Origin: Lancefieldella parvula_C
Lineage (GTDB): Bacteria > Actinomycetota > Coriobacteriia > Coriobacteriales > Atopobiaceae
Assembly (NCBI RefSeq): GCF_000758945.1
Contig: NZ_JRND01000003.1
Coordinates: 1 to 64,000 of the forward strand
DNA: 64,000 nucleotides
Reading direction: 5' to 3'
In this document: piece after piece, positions 24,866 to 33,390 of the stretch
Layout of the letters: each line of letters opens with the position of its first letter
How positions within the stretch are numbered: position 1 is the stretch's first letter
Notes under the pieces: generated by a model
The model's database searches: none
What the model was told of the DNA's origin: nothing
Seen by the model: only the letters and a program-made list of their open reading frames with translations
Position numbers and translations under genes: made by a program

Positions 24866-26067
24866 TGTGCACAAGCTCCCTGGTCAGAGATAGCGTAGTG
24901 GCGGCAAGCGCCTTCGCCAAACCACTGGTTCATTTGTGCGATAAAGGTCTCGACAAGGGCGAGAGGGACAAAGCACTGGATAGAGCCGCCAAAACCGCCG
25001 CCGTGAATGCGAACGGCGCCAGAACCTTTTAAGATGCTCTCGGCCAAGCCAAGGGCAAGCATAGCCGGCTGATATGAGCCAGAAGTGGAAACGTTCTGCA
25101 GGTACATGCCAGAACTTGCACCAGAAGCGTTGGTAAGTGCAATAAAGGACTCAATATCAGAGTTCTGAAGATCTGCCCAGCGTTTGTCTACCAGGTCATT
25201 CTCGTACCAGTAGTGAATAGCACGGAGAAGAGCGCGGTCTCCAAGATCTTCTCGCAGTTCATTGACGCGAGCTTGGAAGTCTTCAACGGGAACCTCAGAG
25301 AGGCGAGTCTTGCCAAAGGCTGCGGCAACTTTCTGCATTTCAACAGGTACAGCAGCATACTCATCGGTGAAGGCAACGTGATCGCAACCAACGTCAACAA
25401 GGCAGAGTGCATAGCCGTAATCCTCAAAGTTGAGGTCCAACTTTTCTGCCTTGGGCTCTGCGGGATCTTCAAAGTTCATGAAAGCAAGGCCGCCAAGGCA
25501 AACAGCGAGCTGATCCATAAGACCGCACGGCTTACCAAAGTAAACGTTTTCTGTGTTCTGGCTCATTTGGGCAAGTTTAACAGCAGAAATCTTGCTGCCA
25601 CCTTCCCAGAGAGCTTCCATTGCACGGCCGGCTGCAGCCTCAAACGCAGCAGAGGAGGAAAGTCCACCGCCACCAGGAACATTGCTAACTACAGCCATGT
25701 CAAAGCCGGATGGCTCAAAACCAAGTTTGACCAGGTTTGCTGCCATACCACGAACAATAGCCTTAGTGCTCAGATACTCAGCTTCGGTGGGCTCAAGATT
25801 TGTGTAGTCAACCTCAAAAGGATCATATCCCACACTGGCTACACGAATAACGCCCAGGTTGTTAGGGGCGCAAATGGTATCAATAGCAACGTCTAGGGCA
25901 CCAGCGATGACATGACCGCCCTCGTGATCTGTGTGGTTTCCTGCAATCTCGGAGCGACCAGGCGCATGTACCGCAAGATAGCGGTCAGCTTTTCCAAACA
26001 TTTGCTCAAAGTGCTCTTTTGCGCGATTGAGCTGAGCTGTGGTTTTCTCGTCAAACGTGTGAGCCAT
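24856..26067 (-). CDS. galK: Galactokinase
   Basis: Phosphorylates galactose at C1, the entry reaction of the Leloir pathway. A 403-residue GHMP kinase with the galactose-binding GRSEIAGNHTDHEGG near residue 37, the ATP-binding GGGLSSSAAFE near 132 and a C-terminal HGGGFGGSIQ motif. It follows galM by ~40 bases, with GGAAAGGAAC before the ATG, and overlaps galT by 10 bases. Its substrate comes from MglBAC encoded on the opposite strand. Confidence 0.96.
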   Translation of the reverse strand: MAHTFDEKTTAQLNRAKEHFEQMFGKADRYLAVHAPGRSEIAGNHTDHEGGHVIAGALDVAIDTICAPNNLGVIRVASVGYDPFEVDYTNLEPTEAEYLSTKAIVRGMAANLVKLGFEPSGFDMAVVSNVPGGGGLSSSAAFEAAAGRAMEALWEGGSKISAVKLAQMSQNTENVYFGKPCGLMDQLAVCLGGLAFMNFEDPAEPKAEKLDLNFEDYGYALCLVDVGCDHVAFTDEYAAVPVEMQKVAAAFGKTRLSEVPVEDFQARVNELREDLGDRALLRAIHYWYENDLVDKRWADLQNSDIESFIALTNASGASSGMYLQNVSTSGSYQPAMLALGLAESILKGSGAVRIHGGGFGGSIQCFVPLALVETFIAQMNQWFGEGACRHYAISDQGACAQWL

Positions 26068-26107
26068 GGTGTTCCTTTCCCTTTATTGCTGTGAAGCTAC
26101 AGGTACC

Positions 26108-27166
26108 TTAAAAGAATCGATAAACAATTTGCGAGCTGTAAGGCTGCTCAGGCGTGCAGATAGGCTGAGGCCACTCTGCATGGTGAGCACAATCTGGATA
26201 AAACTCGCTCTCAAATGCAAAACCAGCGTGAGGCTTGTAAATAGCGCCGTCTTTTGCGCGAGCCTCATCAATCCAGTTGCCGGTATACAGATGGGCGCCA
26301 GGAGCGGTAATTTGAATTTCTAGTGAGCGTCCGCTTTCTGATGTGGCGAGAAGAGCGGGGCGTAGCTGGCCATTTTCATAGTTATTAATGGCAAAGCAGT
26401 GATCATAACCGCGAGCAATTTTGAGCTGCTCATTATCTGCGTCAAGATCTTTGCCAATAGTCTTAGGTGTGCGGAAATCAAAAGGAGTTCCTGCGACAGA
26501 ATCTATGGTTCCTGCAGAAACTGAGTCATCTCGTAGAGGCAGATATGAATCTGCCTGGATTGTAAGCTGGTGACCAAGAACATCACCAGAATCATGACCG
26601 TTGAGGTTAAAGTAGACATGGTTGGTCATGTTTACAAAAGTTGCAGCATCAGTTGTGCAGGTATACGTAAGATTTAGCGTTGACTGTGAGGCTTCTTCAA
26701 CAAGCGTATAGGCCGCGGTAATATGACGGTTTCCTGGCAGTCCATATTCTCCATCTACCAGGTCAATGCTAAAGGTTACCGTATTACGCGCTTCATCGAT
26801 TTCTGCCTGCCAAATGCGCTTATGGATACCAGCAACAAGATCAGTGTGCAGGTTATTTTGATTGTCTGGACCGTTGTTTTTAGGAAGGTGATAGACAACT
26901 CCATTTAATGGGATTTCTGCTTTATCTACTCGATTTGCAGAAGGTCCAATGGAAGCGCCAAAACAAGCTGGGTTATCTAAATACAAGTCAAACAAGCCAT
27001 AGCCAAGAACGACATCTGCTTGCGTGCCATAGATATCTGGTACTGAAATACCAAGAATGGTTGCACCAAAATTACTCAATTTAACTGCTGAATGAGCGCC
27101 GCGAATAGTATAGGTAAGCGCAGCAGGGGAGTTAACAAAACTATCAAAAGGTCGAACATCAATCAT
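26108..27166 (-). CDS. galM: Aldose 1-epimerase (mutarotase)
   Basis: Interconverts alpha and beta anomers of galactose so that galactokinase can use it. It has 352 residues. The motifs GPSANRVDKAEIPLNG and MTNHVYFNLNGHDSG (catalytic His) and a C-terminal YKPHAGFAFESEFYPD are typical. The ATG at 27164-27166 is preceded by GGAGG at a 6-base distance; the longer frame to 27187 has no such site. It is the first gene of galMKT, and two candidate operators lie between it and the divergent regulator. Confidence 0.94.
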   Translation of the reverse strand: MIDVRPFDSFVNSPAALTYTIRGAHSAVKLSNFGATILGISVPDIYGTQADVVLGYGLFDLYLDNPACFGASIGPSANRVDKAEIPLNGVVYHLPKNNGPDNQNNLHTDLVAGIHKRIWQAEIDEARNTVTFSIDLVDGEYGLPGNRHITAAYTLVEEASQSTLNLTYTCTTDAATFVNMTNHVYFNLNGHDSGDVLGHQLTIQADSYLPLRDDSVSAGTIDSVAGTPFDFRTPKTIGKDLDADNEQLKIARGYDHCFAINNYENGQLRPALLATSESGRSLEIQITAPGAHLYTGNWIDEARAKDGAIYKPHAGFAFESEFYPDCAHHAEWPQPICTPEQPYSSQIVYRFF

Positions 27167-27209
27167 CGGATACCTCCGAGATACCACTCATAATACATTA
27201 CCCCTACTA

Positions 27210-27223
27210 TGTTAACGTACTCA
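27210..27223. promoter_or_regulatory. Candidate GalR operator, galM copy
   Basis: TGTTAACGTACTCA, identical to the mglB copy at 17892-17905. It lies 44 bases upstream of the galM start, where a repressor would block initiation. Confidence 0.75.
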
Positions 27224-27397
27224 TAACGAACTAACAGGAAATTATTAAGTTTTCAGTCAGTGGTATTTTTGCGGGGGCAAACGGTTAGAGCGCAGGTCAA
27301 AAGTCCTTCTCGCCGAACGGTTCTTTTTTTACCGTGAGCGTTTAATTTGCTGATAAATATGCAATTTTATCGCGTTATGTCAATCTGCCTGTTAGTA

Positions 27398-27411
27398 TGA
27401 GTACGTAAACA
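27398..27411. promoter_or_regulatory. Candidate GalR operator, autoregulatory copy
   Basis: TGAGTACGTAAACA is the reverse complement of the other two copies with one change. It lies 21 bases before the regulator start, suggesting autoregulation. Confidence 0.7.
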
Positions 27412-27432
27412 AGCAGATAATCGGAGGAATTC

Positions 27433-28461
27433 GTGACTCGCTCGCATAGTTCTAGCCCAAATAAGCGCTCTGTTTCAATGGCTGATGTTGCACAGGTTGC
27501 TGGTGTTTCTCAGCAGACCGTTTCTCGTGTTGCTAATGGCGCTCAGAACGTCAGTAAGGCCACGCGAGAAAAAGTCCAGGCTGCAATGGAGTCTATGGGC
27601 TTTAGGCCAAGCTTTGCGGGTAGGTCGTTGAGGTCTGGCTCGTATCAATCGGTGGGACTTTGCTTGTACGACATTCGCGAGTTTGGTAACTTAGCCACGC
27701 TTGATGGCATTGTTTCTGCAGCTCGTGAACACGAATATGCAATTACGATGATTGAGAAAGGCTCCGACGACGGCTTGTGCCTGCAGGATATTTCTCATCG
27801 TATGTCCAATCTTCCCGTTGACGGCATGATTATCAGCATGAGCCTTATGGCATCAGACTTTGAATCATTTGTGCCGCAGCCAGGCCTTGGAACAGTGCTT
27901 CTTACCATGCACGAGCACCCTTACTGCACAACCGTTGACTCAGATCAGTACGGCTGCTCAAAGCTTGTCATTGATCACCTCTATGAGCTTGGTCATCGCA
28001 AGATCCGTTTTGTAGCAGGCCCTTCATACTCTATTGACTCGCAATTTCGCGAGAAGGGCTGGCGAGATGCCATGTCTGAATATGGGCTAGAAACTGTTGA
28101 GCCTTTAGCTGGCGATTGGACCGCCAATAGTGGCTATGAAATTGGTAAAAAACTGCGAGAAGACCGTGATTTTACTGCAGTGTATGCAGCAAATGACCAG
28201 ATGGCGCTAGGTATCATTGCGGCATTTGAAGAAGTGGGACTGAGCGTACCGGAAGACGTGAGCGTTGTTGGTGTTGACGACTCTCTTGAAGACTATCTAC
28301 CAAACTTCTCGCTGACAACCGTTCGCTTTAACCTGCTGGAGCGTGGCCGCGTAGCCCTTGAGCATGCAATTCGTGCATCTGAGGCGGGGTATGAGCCTGA
28401 AGCAATTAGAATTGCTCCAAAGCTTATTGTTCGTACCACCACAGCGGCACCACAGAAGTAG
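27433..28461 (+). CDS. galR: LacI/GalR-family transcriptional regulator of the gal/mgl genes
   Basis: A 342-residue repressor-type protein. An N-terminal LacI helix-turn-helix (MADVAQVAGVSQQTVSRVANG, residues ~16-36) and hinge (GFRPSFAGRSLRSG) are followed by a periplasmic-binding-protein-like sensor domain with GHRKIRFVAGP and a DDSLEDYLPNFSLTTVR segment. The GTG start has GGAGG 6 bases upstream. Divergent placement from galMKT and shared operators at mglB point to a galactose-responsive regulator. The inducer is inferred, not shown by sequence. The gene symbol is given by context. Confidence 0.85.
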   Translation: MTRSHSSSPNKRSVSMADVAQVAGVSQQTVSRVANGAQNVSKATREKVQAAMESMGFRPSFAGRSLRSGSYQSVGLCLYDIREFGNLATLDGIVSAAREHEYAITMIEKGSDDGLCLQDISHRMSNLPVDGMIISMSLMASDFESFVPQPGLGTVLLTMHEHPYCTTVDSDQYGCSKLVIDHLYELGHRKIRFVAGPSYSIDSQFREKGWRDAMSEYGLETVEPLAGDWTANSGYEIGKKLREDRDFTAVYAANDQMALGIIAAFEEVGLSVPEDVSVVGVDDSLEDYLPNFSLTTVRFNLLERGRVALEHAIRASEAGYEPEAIRIAPKLIVRTTTAAPQK

Positions 28462-28473
28462 AGAAGTCTCTTA

Positions 28474-28507
28474 AAAAGTCGGGTTTCTCGTCATAATCAG
28501 CTATACT
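28474..28507 (+). promoter_or_regulatory. Upstream element shared with comEA, plus -10
   Basis: AAAAGTCGGGTTTCTCGT (28474-28491) matches 17 of 18 bases upstream of comEA (37830-37847). TATACT follows at 28502-28507 as a good -10; no normal -35 is seen at 17 bases. Confidence 0.5.
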
Positions 28508-28537
28508 GTTCAGGCAATAGTTGATTAGAGGAGTTGT

Positions 28538-29641
28538 ATGTCTGAGTCACCAAATAAAGAGTTAGGCTGGTCAGTTCAGGTTTCCTTGGATACGCACGAG
28601 ATTCGTGCAGGAGAGACTGTAACTGCTACTCCTAAGATTATTGGTGCAGACCCTGAGGGCTTTAAATTTCACTATGTGTGGAGTTTGAACGACCGTTGGG
28701 ATGAGGGTTTTTGGGATACCACAGAGCATCAATTTGGTGATTCAATTCCTAATACGTCGTGGACATATACCTTCCCAGAGCCTGGTCGCTATCATCTCTA
28801 CATTGATGCATTTGACACACACAACAACCCTCAGACAGTTACTGCCTGGGTAGTTGTTGCTGGCGATGACGATTTTATGCGTCCACCGCTTCCAGCTGAG
28901 GATGCAGAAACCGTTGTTGCAGTAAACGGTGTTTCAGAGATCTTTAACATTGCCTCTGAGCAGTTCAACTCTTTGAAAGAGTACTTTATTGCCTTTGCAC
29001 GCGGCGAGGTTGCTTTTAAGGAGTTCAAGGCTCTTGATGACATCTCGTTTGAAGTCAAGCGTGGCGAGGCTTTTGGCCTGGTAGGCACCAACGGTTCTGG
29101 TAAGTCTACCATGCTCAAAATCATTGCGGGCGTACTTGAGCCTTCTAAGGGAACTTGTGAGGTCAAGGGTACTATTGCGCCTCTTATTGAGCTTGGTGCT
29201 GGCTTTGACATGGAACTGACTGCTAAAGAGAACATCTACCTCAATGGCGCTCTTCTTGGTTACAAGAAGGAGTTTATTGACTCGCACTTTGACCAGATTG
29301 TAGAGTTTGCTGAGCTTGAGGGCTTTATGGACATGCCGCTCAAGAACTACTCCTCTGGTATGGTGGCACGTATTGCCTTTGCAATTGCAACCGTTACAGA
29401 GCCTGACCTGCTCATTGTTGATGAGACACTCTCGGTAGGAGACTTCCTCTTCCAGCAAAAGTGCGAGAACCGCATCAAAGAGCTGGTTGCTTCTAATAAT
29501 GTTACGGTTCTTCTGGTTTCTCACTCCATTGACCTGGTCCAGCGCATTTGTGACCGTGCCATTTGGATTGAGAAGGGTAAGCAGCGTATGCTTGGTCCTG
29601 TAGATGAAGTTTGTGAAGCTTACGAGCACCTCAAGAGATAA
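28538..29641 (+). CDS. Polysaccharide/teichoic-acid-export-type ABC ATPase with N-terminal beta-sandwich domain
   Basis: A 367-residue protein. The C-terminal ~230 residues are an ABC domain of the TagH/Wzt/RfbE group: EFKALDDISFEVKRGEAFGLVG, Walker A GTNGSGKST (~residue 187), signature NYSSGMVARI, and LLIVDETLS. These ATPases power export of lipid-linked wall or surface polysaccharides. Unusually, residues ~5-107 form a separate beta-rich domain with the pattern of a PKD/Ig-like fold (HEIRAGETVTATPKI, WTYTFPEPGRYHLYIDAFD). Wzt carries its carbohydrate-binding beta-sandwich at the C-terminus instead. No partner permease gene is nearby. Confidence 0.82.
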   Translation: MSESPNKELGWSVQVSLDTHEIRAGETVTATPKIIGADPEGFKFHYVWSLNDRWDEGFWDTTEHQFGDSIPNTSWTYTFPEPGRYHLYIDAFDTHNNPQTVTAWVVVAGDDDFMRPPLPAEDAETVVAVNGVSEIFNIASEQFNSLKEYFIAFARGEVAFKEFKALDDISFEVKRGEAFGLVGTNGSGKSTMLKIIAGVLEPSKGTCEVKGTIAPLIELGAGFDMELTAKENIYLNGALLGYKKEFIDSHFDQIVEFAELEGFMDMPLKNYSSGMVARIAFAIATVTEPDLLIVDETLSVGDFLFQQKCENRIKELVASNNVTVLLVSHSIDLVQRICDRAIWIEKGKQRMLGPVDEVCEAYEHLKR

Positions 29642-29649
29642 TTAAAATT

Positions 29650-29668
29650 CCTAACCAAAAGTTAGGTT
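29650..29668 (+). terminator. Weak hairpin after the ABC ATPase gene
   Basis: CCTAAC (29650-29655) and GTTAGG (29661-29666) with a 5-base loop, followed by TTCT. Only six base pairs and a poor T-run; a minor terminator at best. Confidence 0.3.
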
Positions 29669-29707
29669 CTGTACGAGTACAATATCTGTGTCTTTAAATG
29701 TGGTACG

Positions 29708-29782
29708 AGATACCCGTAAGGCTCATAGTCATAGTTTTGCCTTTTGGATACCTTGTGCCTGGTCAGGTGAGGTATCTTTTTT
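29708..29782 (+). promoter_or_regulatory. pyr operon leader with terminator and competing pairing (attenuator)
   Basis: A terminator stem GATACCT (29747-29753) / AGGTATC (29770-29776) is followed by six T, just before the pyrR ribosome-binding site. An upstream AGATACC (29708-29714) is also fully complementary to GGTATCT (29771-29777), so two structures compete for the same strand. A small AAGGC/GCCTT stem (29718-29722, 29739-29743) lies between. This is the architecture of PyrR-controlled attenuation; the Firmicutes PyrR-binding consensus itself was not recognised. Confidence 0.65.
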
Positions 29783-29794
29783 ATTGGAGGCGCT

Positions 29795-30370
29795 ATGGCT
29801 CAAGAAAGTTCGCACTCTCTCATTGTGGACGAGCAGTCCCTTGACCGCATGCTTACACGAATTGCTCACGAAATTGTCGAGAATAACGATTCAATTGAAA
29901 ACGTTGCTCTCGTAGGCATTATTCGCCGTGGAGAAGTTTTGGCTTCTCGCCTTGCGGAAAAGATTTTGGGCTTTACCGGATGTAAGCCAAAAGTTGGCTC
30001 GCTTGATATCAGCTTTTATCGCGATGATTTTAGAAGAAATACTGCACCGGTTCTCCACGCAACTAATATCGATTTTGATATTACAGGCACAAGCGTTGTG
30101 CTGGTAGACGATGTTCTTCAGACAGGAAGAACTATCAGAGCAGCACTCGATGCCCTCATTGACTATGGCCGTCCTGAGCGCGTTCAGCTAGCAGTTGTTG
30201 TTGACCGTGGTCATCGCGAGCTTCCTATTAGACCTGACTATGTGGGAAAAAATGTTCCTTCATCAAAGAGCCAGGTAGTCAGCTTAAATGTTAAAGAAAT
30301 TGATGGTCAGGACTGCGTCTTGCTGTACGAAGCTGACTATTCTGACCCCTTTATTGAGGGAGGAAACTAA
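29795..30370 (+). CDS. pyrR: PyrR: pyrimidine operon regulator / uracil phosphoribosyltransferase
   Basis: A 191-residue phosphoribosyltransferase-fold protein that binds pyr mRNA when UMP/UTP is high, and can make UMP from uracil and PRPP. The PRPP-binding motif VVLVDDVLQTGRTIRAALDA is intact, and RRGEVLASRLAEKI and VVDRGHRELPIRPDYVGKNVP are PyrR hallmarks. GGAGG lies upstream. It is the first gene of pyrRBCKDF and its leader carries a likely attenuator. Its stop overlaps the pyrB start (TAATG). Confidence 0.94.
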   Translation: MAQESSHSLIVDEQSLDRMLTRIAHEIVENNDSIENVALVGIIRRGEVLASRLAEKILGFTGCKPKVGSLDISFYRDDFRRNTAPVLHATNIDFDITGTSVVLVDDVLQTGRTIRAALDALIDYGRPERVQLAVVVDRGHRELPIRPDYVGKNVPSSKSQVVSLNVKEIDGQDCVLLYEADYSDPFIEGGN

Positions 30371-31305
30371 TGCTTTCAGTTAAACATTTGATTGATACAA
30401 ACAGCCTGACGCGTGACGATATCCAGCAGATTCTTGATACAGCTCAGTCGTTTGAAGCTGTAAATAACAGGGACATTAAAAAGGTGCCGGCACTTCGTGG
30501 GCGCACCATTGTTAACCTGTTCTTAGAGCCTTCTACCAGGACTCGCTCTTCATTTGAGCTTGCCGAGAAACGCCTCTCGGCTGACGCTTTAAATATGGGA
30601 GGATCTACTTCATCTGTGGTTAAGGGAGAGTCTCTGGCAGATACCATTCAGACTATCGACGCTATGAACGTTGATATGTTTATCTGCCGTGCAAGACTTG
30701 CAGGTACACCGCAGAAGATTACTGAGCACACTGATGCCGTTGTCATCAACGCTGGTGACGGCAAGCATCAGCACCCCACTCAGGCCATGCTTGACCTTTA
30801 TACCATTCGCAAGAACTTTGGACACCTTGATGGCCTTAAAGTTGCCATTGTTGGCGACCTTTCTCACAGTCGCGTTGTTGGTTCTTTGGTGCCAGCACTC
30901 AAGACTATGGGCGCAGAGGTTGTTCTAGTTGGACCTCCAACATTCCACGTAGACGATCCAAGCTGGTTTGGCTGCTATCAGACCTCACACTTTGATGAGG
31001 TCATTGGTGATGTTGACGTCGTGTACATGCTCCGCGTGCAGCTGGAGCGTATGGAAGGAGCTCCTATTCCTTCTCGCCGTGAGTACAACAGGCTTTGGGG
31101 CCTTGACGAGCGCCGCAGTAAGCTAATGAAGCCTGAGGCAATCATCTGCCACCCAGGTCCCATGAACCGTGGCATGGAAATTAACAGCGAGGTGGCCGAT
31201 TGTGCTCGTTCTCGCATTCTTGACCAGGTCAATGCAGGCGTTTTGACGCGCATGGCCGCAATGTATTTGCTTCTGGGAGGAGACTCTGATGGCATTTCTG
31301 CTTAA
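30370..31305 (+). CDS. pyrB: Aspartate carbamoyltransferase, catalytic subunit
   Basis: Condenses carbamoyl phosphate with aspartate in de novo pyrimidine synthesis. It has 311 residues with the carbamoyl-phosphate site EPSTRTRSSFELAEKRL near residue 57, the HPTQAMLDLYTI segment near 137 and VYMLRVQLERM near 220. No regulatory subunit gene (pyrI) is present, as in Gram-positives. It overlaps pyrR by 1 base and pyrC by 17 bases. Confidence 0.96.
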   Translation: MLSVKHLIDTNSLTRDDIQQILDTAQSFEAVNNRDIKKVPALRGRTIVNLFLEPSTRTRSSFELAEKRLSADALNMGGSTSSVVKGESLADTIQTIDAMNVDMFICRARLAGTPQKITEHTDAVVINAGDGKHQHPTQAMLDLYTIRKNFGHLDGLKVAIVGDLSHSRVVGSLVPALKTMGAEVVLVGPPTFHVDDPSWFGCYQTSHFDEVIGDVDVVYMLRVQLERMEGAPIPSRREYNRLWGLDERRSKLMKPEAIICHPGPMNRGMEINSEVADCARSRILDQVNAGVLTRMAAMYLLLGGDSDGISA

Positions 31306-32596
31306 GGGCGCGCGTGTTGTAGACCCGCAGCTTAATCTTGACGCGGTAATGGACGTTCGTATTGACGGAGAAACCATTGCTGAAGTCGCAGCTACGGTTA
31401 AGCCTCAAGAGGGTGATACCGTTATTGATGCAAGGGGTAAGGTACTGACCCCTGGCCTTGTTGATATGCATGTTCACTTTAGAGATCCTGGCTTTGAGTA
31501 CAAAGAGACCATTGAGACGGGCTCTAGAGCTGCAGTTCATGGTGGCTTTACTGATGTTGCTACTATGCCAAACACCAATCCTGTTACCGATAACGGGCCT
31601 GCTGTTCGTTTTCAGATTGACCGCGGCAATGAGGTTGGTCTCATTCATGTCCGTCCTATGGGTGCTTTGACCAAGGGTTCTAAGGGCCAGGAGCTTGCTG
31701 AGATTGGCAACATGGTTGATGAGGGAGCATCCGCGTTCTCTGACGACGGCCACGGCGTTCAAAGCGCTGGTATGATGCGCACCGTTATGGAGTATGTCTC
31801 CCAGTTTGACCGCGTTGTTGCTGCTCACTGTGAGATTGAGTCCATCAGTGCTGGTGGTGTTGTTAACGAAGGTCGCGCAAGCACGCGCCTTGGTATGTTT
31901 GGCTGGCCAGCACTTGGTGAGGAGCTGGAAATTTCCAGAGATATTGATCTGTGCCGCCTTACCGGTTGCCCTCTACACATTTGCCACATTTCAACGGGCA
32001 GGGGAGCAGAGCTGGTACGTGCAGCTAAGAAGGAAGGCTTGCCTGTTACCGCAGAGGTTTGTCCTCACCATCTCTTCTTGTCTGAAGATGACATCACTGA
32101 TACGTATAACACCAACCTTAAGATGAATCCACCGCTCAGAACTGCTGAGGATGCGCTTGCTCTTCAGGCAGCGGTTGCAGACGGGACAGTTGATTGTATT
32201 GTTACTGACCATGCGCCTCATGCAGCTCACGAGAAGGACTGTGAGTGGGAAATCTCTTACTTTGGCTGCATTGGCCTTGAGACCTCGCTGCCTTTGATGG
32301 TCACTAATATGGTGCGTACCAATAAGCTTTCTTACACTGGTCTTGTTCGCGCAATGGCCGTTAATCCTCGTCGTATTCTGCGTCTTGAGCCTGTTAAGAT
32401 TGCTGCAGGTTACAAGGCTGACCTGACCCTTTTTGACCCAGAAAAGAAGGTTCAGATTACGACAGAGTATTTTGAGAGCAAGTCCAAGAACTCCGCCTTC
32501 ATTGGCGCTGAGCTCTATGGTGTTGCAACAGATGTGTTTGTTGATGGTAAGCGAGTTCTTGCCAATGAAGTAGTTGTTCCTGGAGGGGAAAAGTAA
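31289..32596 (+). CDS. pyrC: Dihydroorotase
   Basis: Cyclises carbamoyl aspartate to dihydroorotate. A 435-residue class I enzyme with the zinc-binding DMHVHFRDPGFEYKETIETG near residue 60, ICHISTGRGAEL near 230 and the catalytic VTDHAPHAAHEK near 305. GGGAGGAG in the end of pyrB serves as ribosome-binding site, and the stop overlaps the pyrK start. Confidence 0.96.
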   Translation: MAFLLKGARVVDPQLNLDAVMDVRIDGETIAEVAATVKPQEGDTVIDARGKVLTPGLVDMHVHFRDPGFEYKETIETGSRAAVHGGFTDVATMPNTNPVTDNGPAVRFQIDRGNEVGLIHVRPMGALTKGSKGQELAEIGNMVDEGASAFSDDGHGVQSAGMMRTVMEYVSQFDRVVAAHCEIESISAGGVVNEGRASTRLGMFGWPALGEELEISRDIDLCRLTGCPLHICHISTGRGAELVRAAKKEGLPVTAEVCPHHLFLSEDDITDTYNTNLKMNPPLRTAEDALALQAAVADGTVDCIVTDHAPHAAHEKDCEWEISYFGCIGLETSLPLMVTNMVRTNKLSYTGLVRAMAVNPRRILRLEPVKIAAGYKADLTLFDPEKKVQITTEYFESKSKNSAFIGAELYGVATDVFVDGKRVLANEVVVPGGEK

Positions 32597-33390
32597 TGCC
32601 ACTACGTGGAAATGTACAGGTATTTGACTTTACGGTTTTGAGTAATACCCAGGTTGCCCAGAATCTGTATAGAGCCCAGCTCAAGGTACCAGGTCTTTGT
32701 AAGTCTCTAGCGCCTGGTCAGTTTGTAAACGTTAATGTTCCAGGCGATAAGCGCCACATTCTTCGCATCCCACTGTCCTTCTCGCTAGCTGATAAAGCAA
32801 CCGATACGCTCGAGCTTATCTACGCAACGGTAGGCGAGGGTACACGCAGGCTTTCTCAGATGAAGCCTGGTGACGCTAGTGACATGACTGCTCCTTGCGG
32901 CCGCCCCTGGCGCCTTAACGCCTCTAGCAAGAGAAGCGTCCTGGTAGCAGGAGGTGTGGGTATCACACCAATTATCGCTGCAGCGCGCAAGCTTACAGAG
33001 CTGGGTGTTGAGTTTGACGCGGTCATTGGCGCACAAACTGCCGAGAAACTCTTTGGAGAAGAAGATCTTCTCGCCTTGGGCGCACAGAACGTGTACGTCA
33101 CAACGGATGACGGTTCTAAGGGTACTAAGGGCTTTGTAACAGCAGCTTTGGAGGAACCTCTAAGTCAAGGTGTTTGGGACGCTGTGTATACCTGCGGTCC
33201 AGAGCCTATGATGAGAAGCGTGGCCAAGCTTGCAATTGCCAACAACGTTGCTTGCCAGGTTTCTATGGAGCGTATGATGAGCTGCGCCTTTGGCGCATGC
33301 AACACCTGCAATGTCCCACTTGCTAAGGGCGGCTATGCGTCTGCTTGCATGGTTGGACCTGTTTTTGAGGCAAAGGAGATCGCATGGTAG
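32596..33390 (+). CDS. pyrK: Dihydroorotate dehydrogenase electron-transfer subunit
   Basis: Passes electrons from dihydroorotate dehydrogenase (PyrD) to NAD+. It has 264 residues: a ferredoxin-reductase-like FAD domain (RIPLSFSLADK), an NAD-binding part (LVAGGVGITPI) and a C-terminal [2Fe-2S] site. The four Cys are in CAFGACNTCN and a later Cys about 12 residues on. It overlaps pyrC and pyrD by a few bases, so the type 1B heterotetramer subunits are co-translated. Confidence 0.93.
   Translation: MPLRGNVQVFDFTVLSNTQVAQNLYRAQLKVPGLCKSLAPGQFVNVNVPGDKRHILRIPLSFSLADKATDTLELIYATVGEGTRRLSQMKPGDASDMTAPCGRPWRLNASSKRSVLVAGGVGITPIIAAARKLTELGVEFDAVIGAQTAEKLFGEEDLLALGAQNVYVTTDDGSKGTKGFVTAALEEPLSQGVWDAVYTCGPEPMMRSVAKLAIANNVACQVSMERMMSCAFGACNTCNVPLAKGGYASACMVGPVFEAKEIAW

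Larger units (their letters stand above)
27167..27432. promoter_or_regulatory. Divergent galM / regulator control region
   Basis: A 266-base gene-free spacer with outward transcription on both sides. It holds the operator copies at 27210 and 27398. It also has GAACGGTTCTTT (27315-27326), the inverse of a 12-mer found upstream of mglB, followed by a T/A-rich stretch. No clean -35/-10 pair could be assigned for either direction. Confidence 0.6.
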
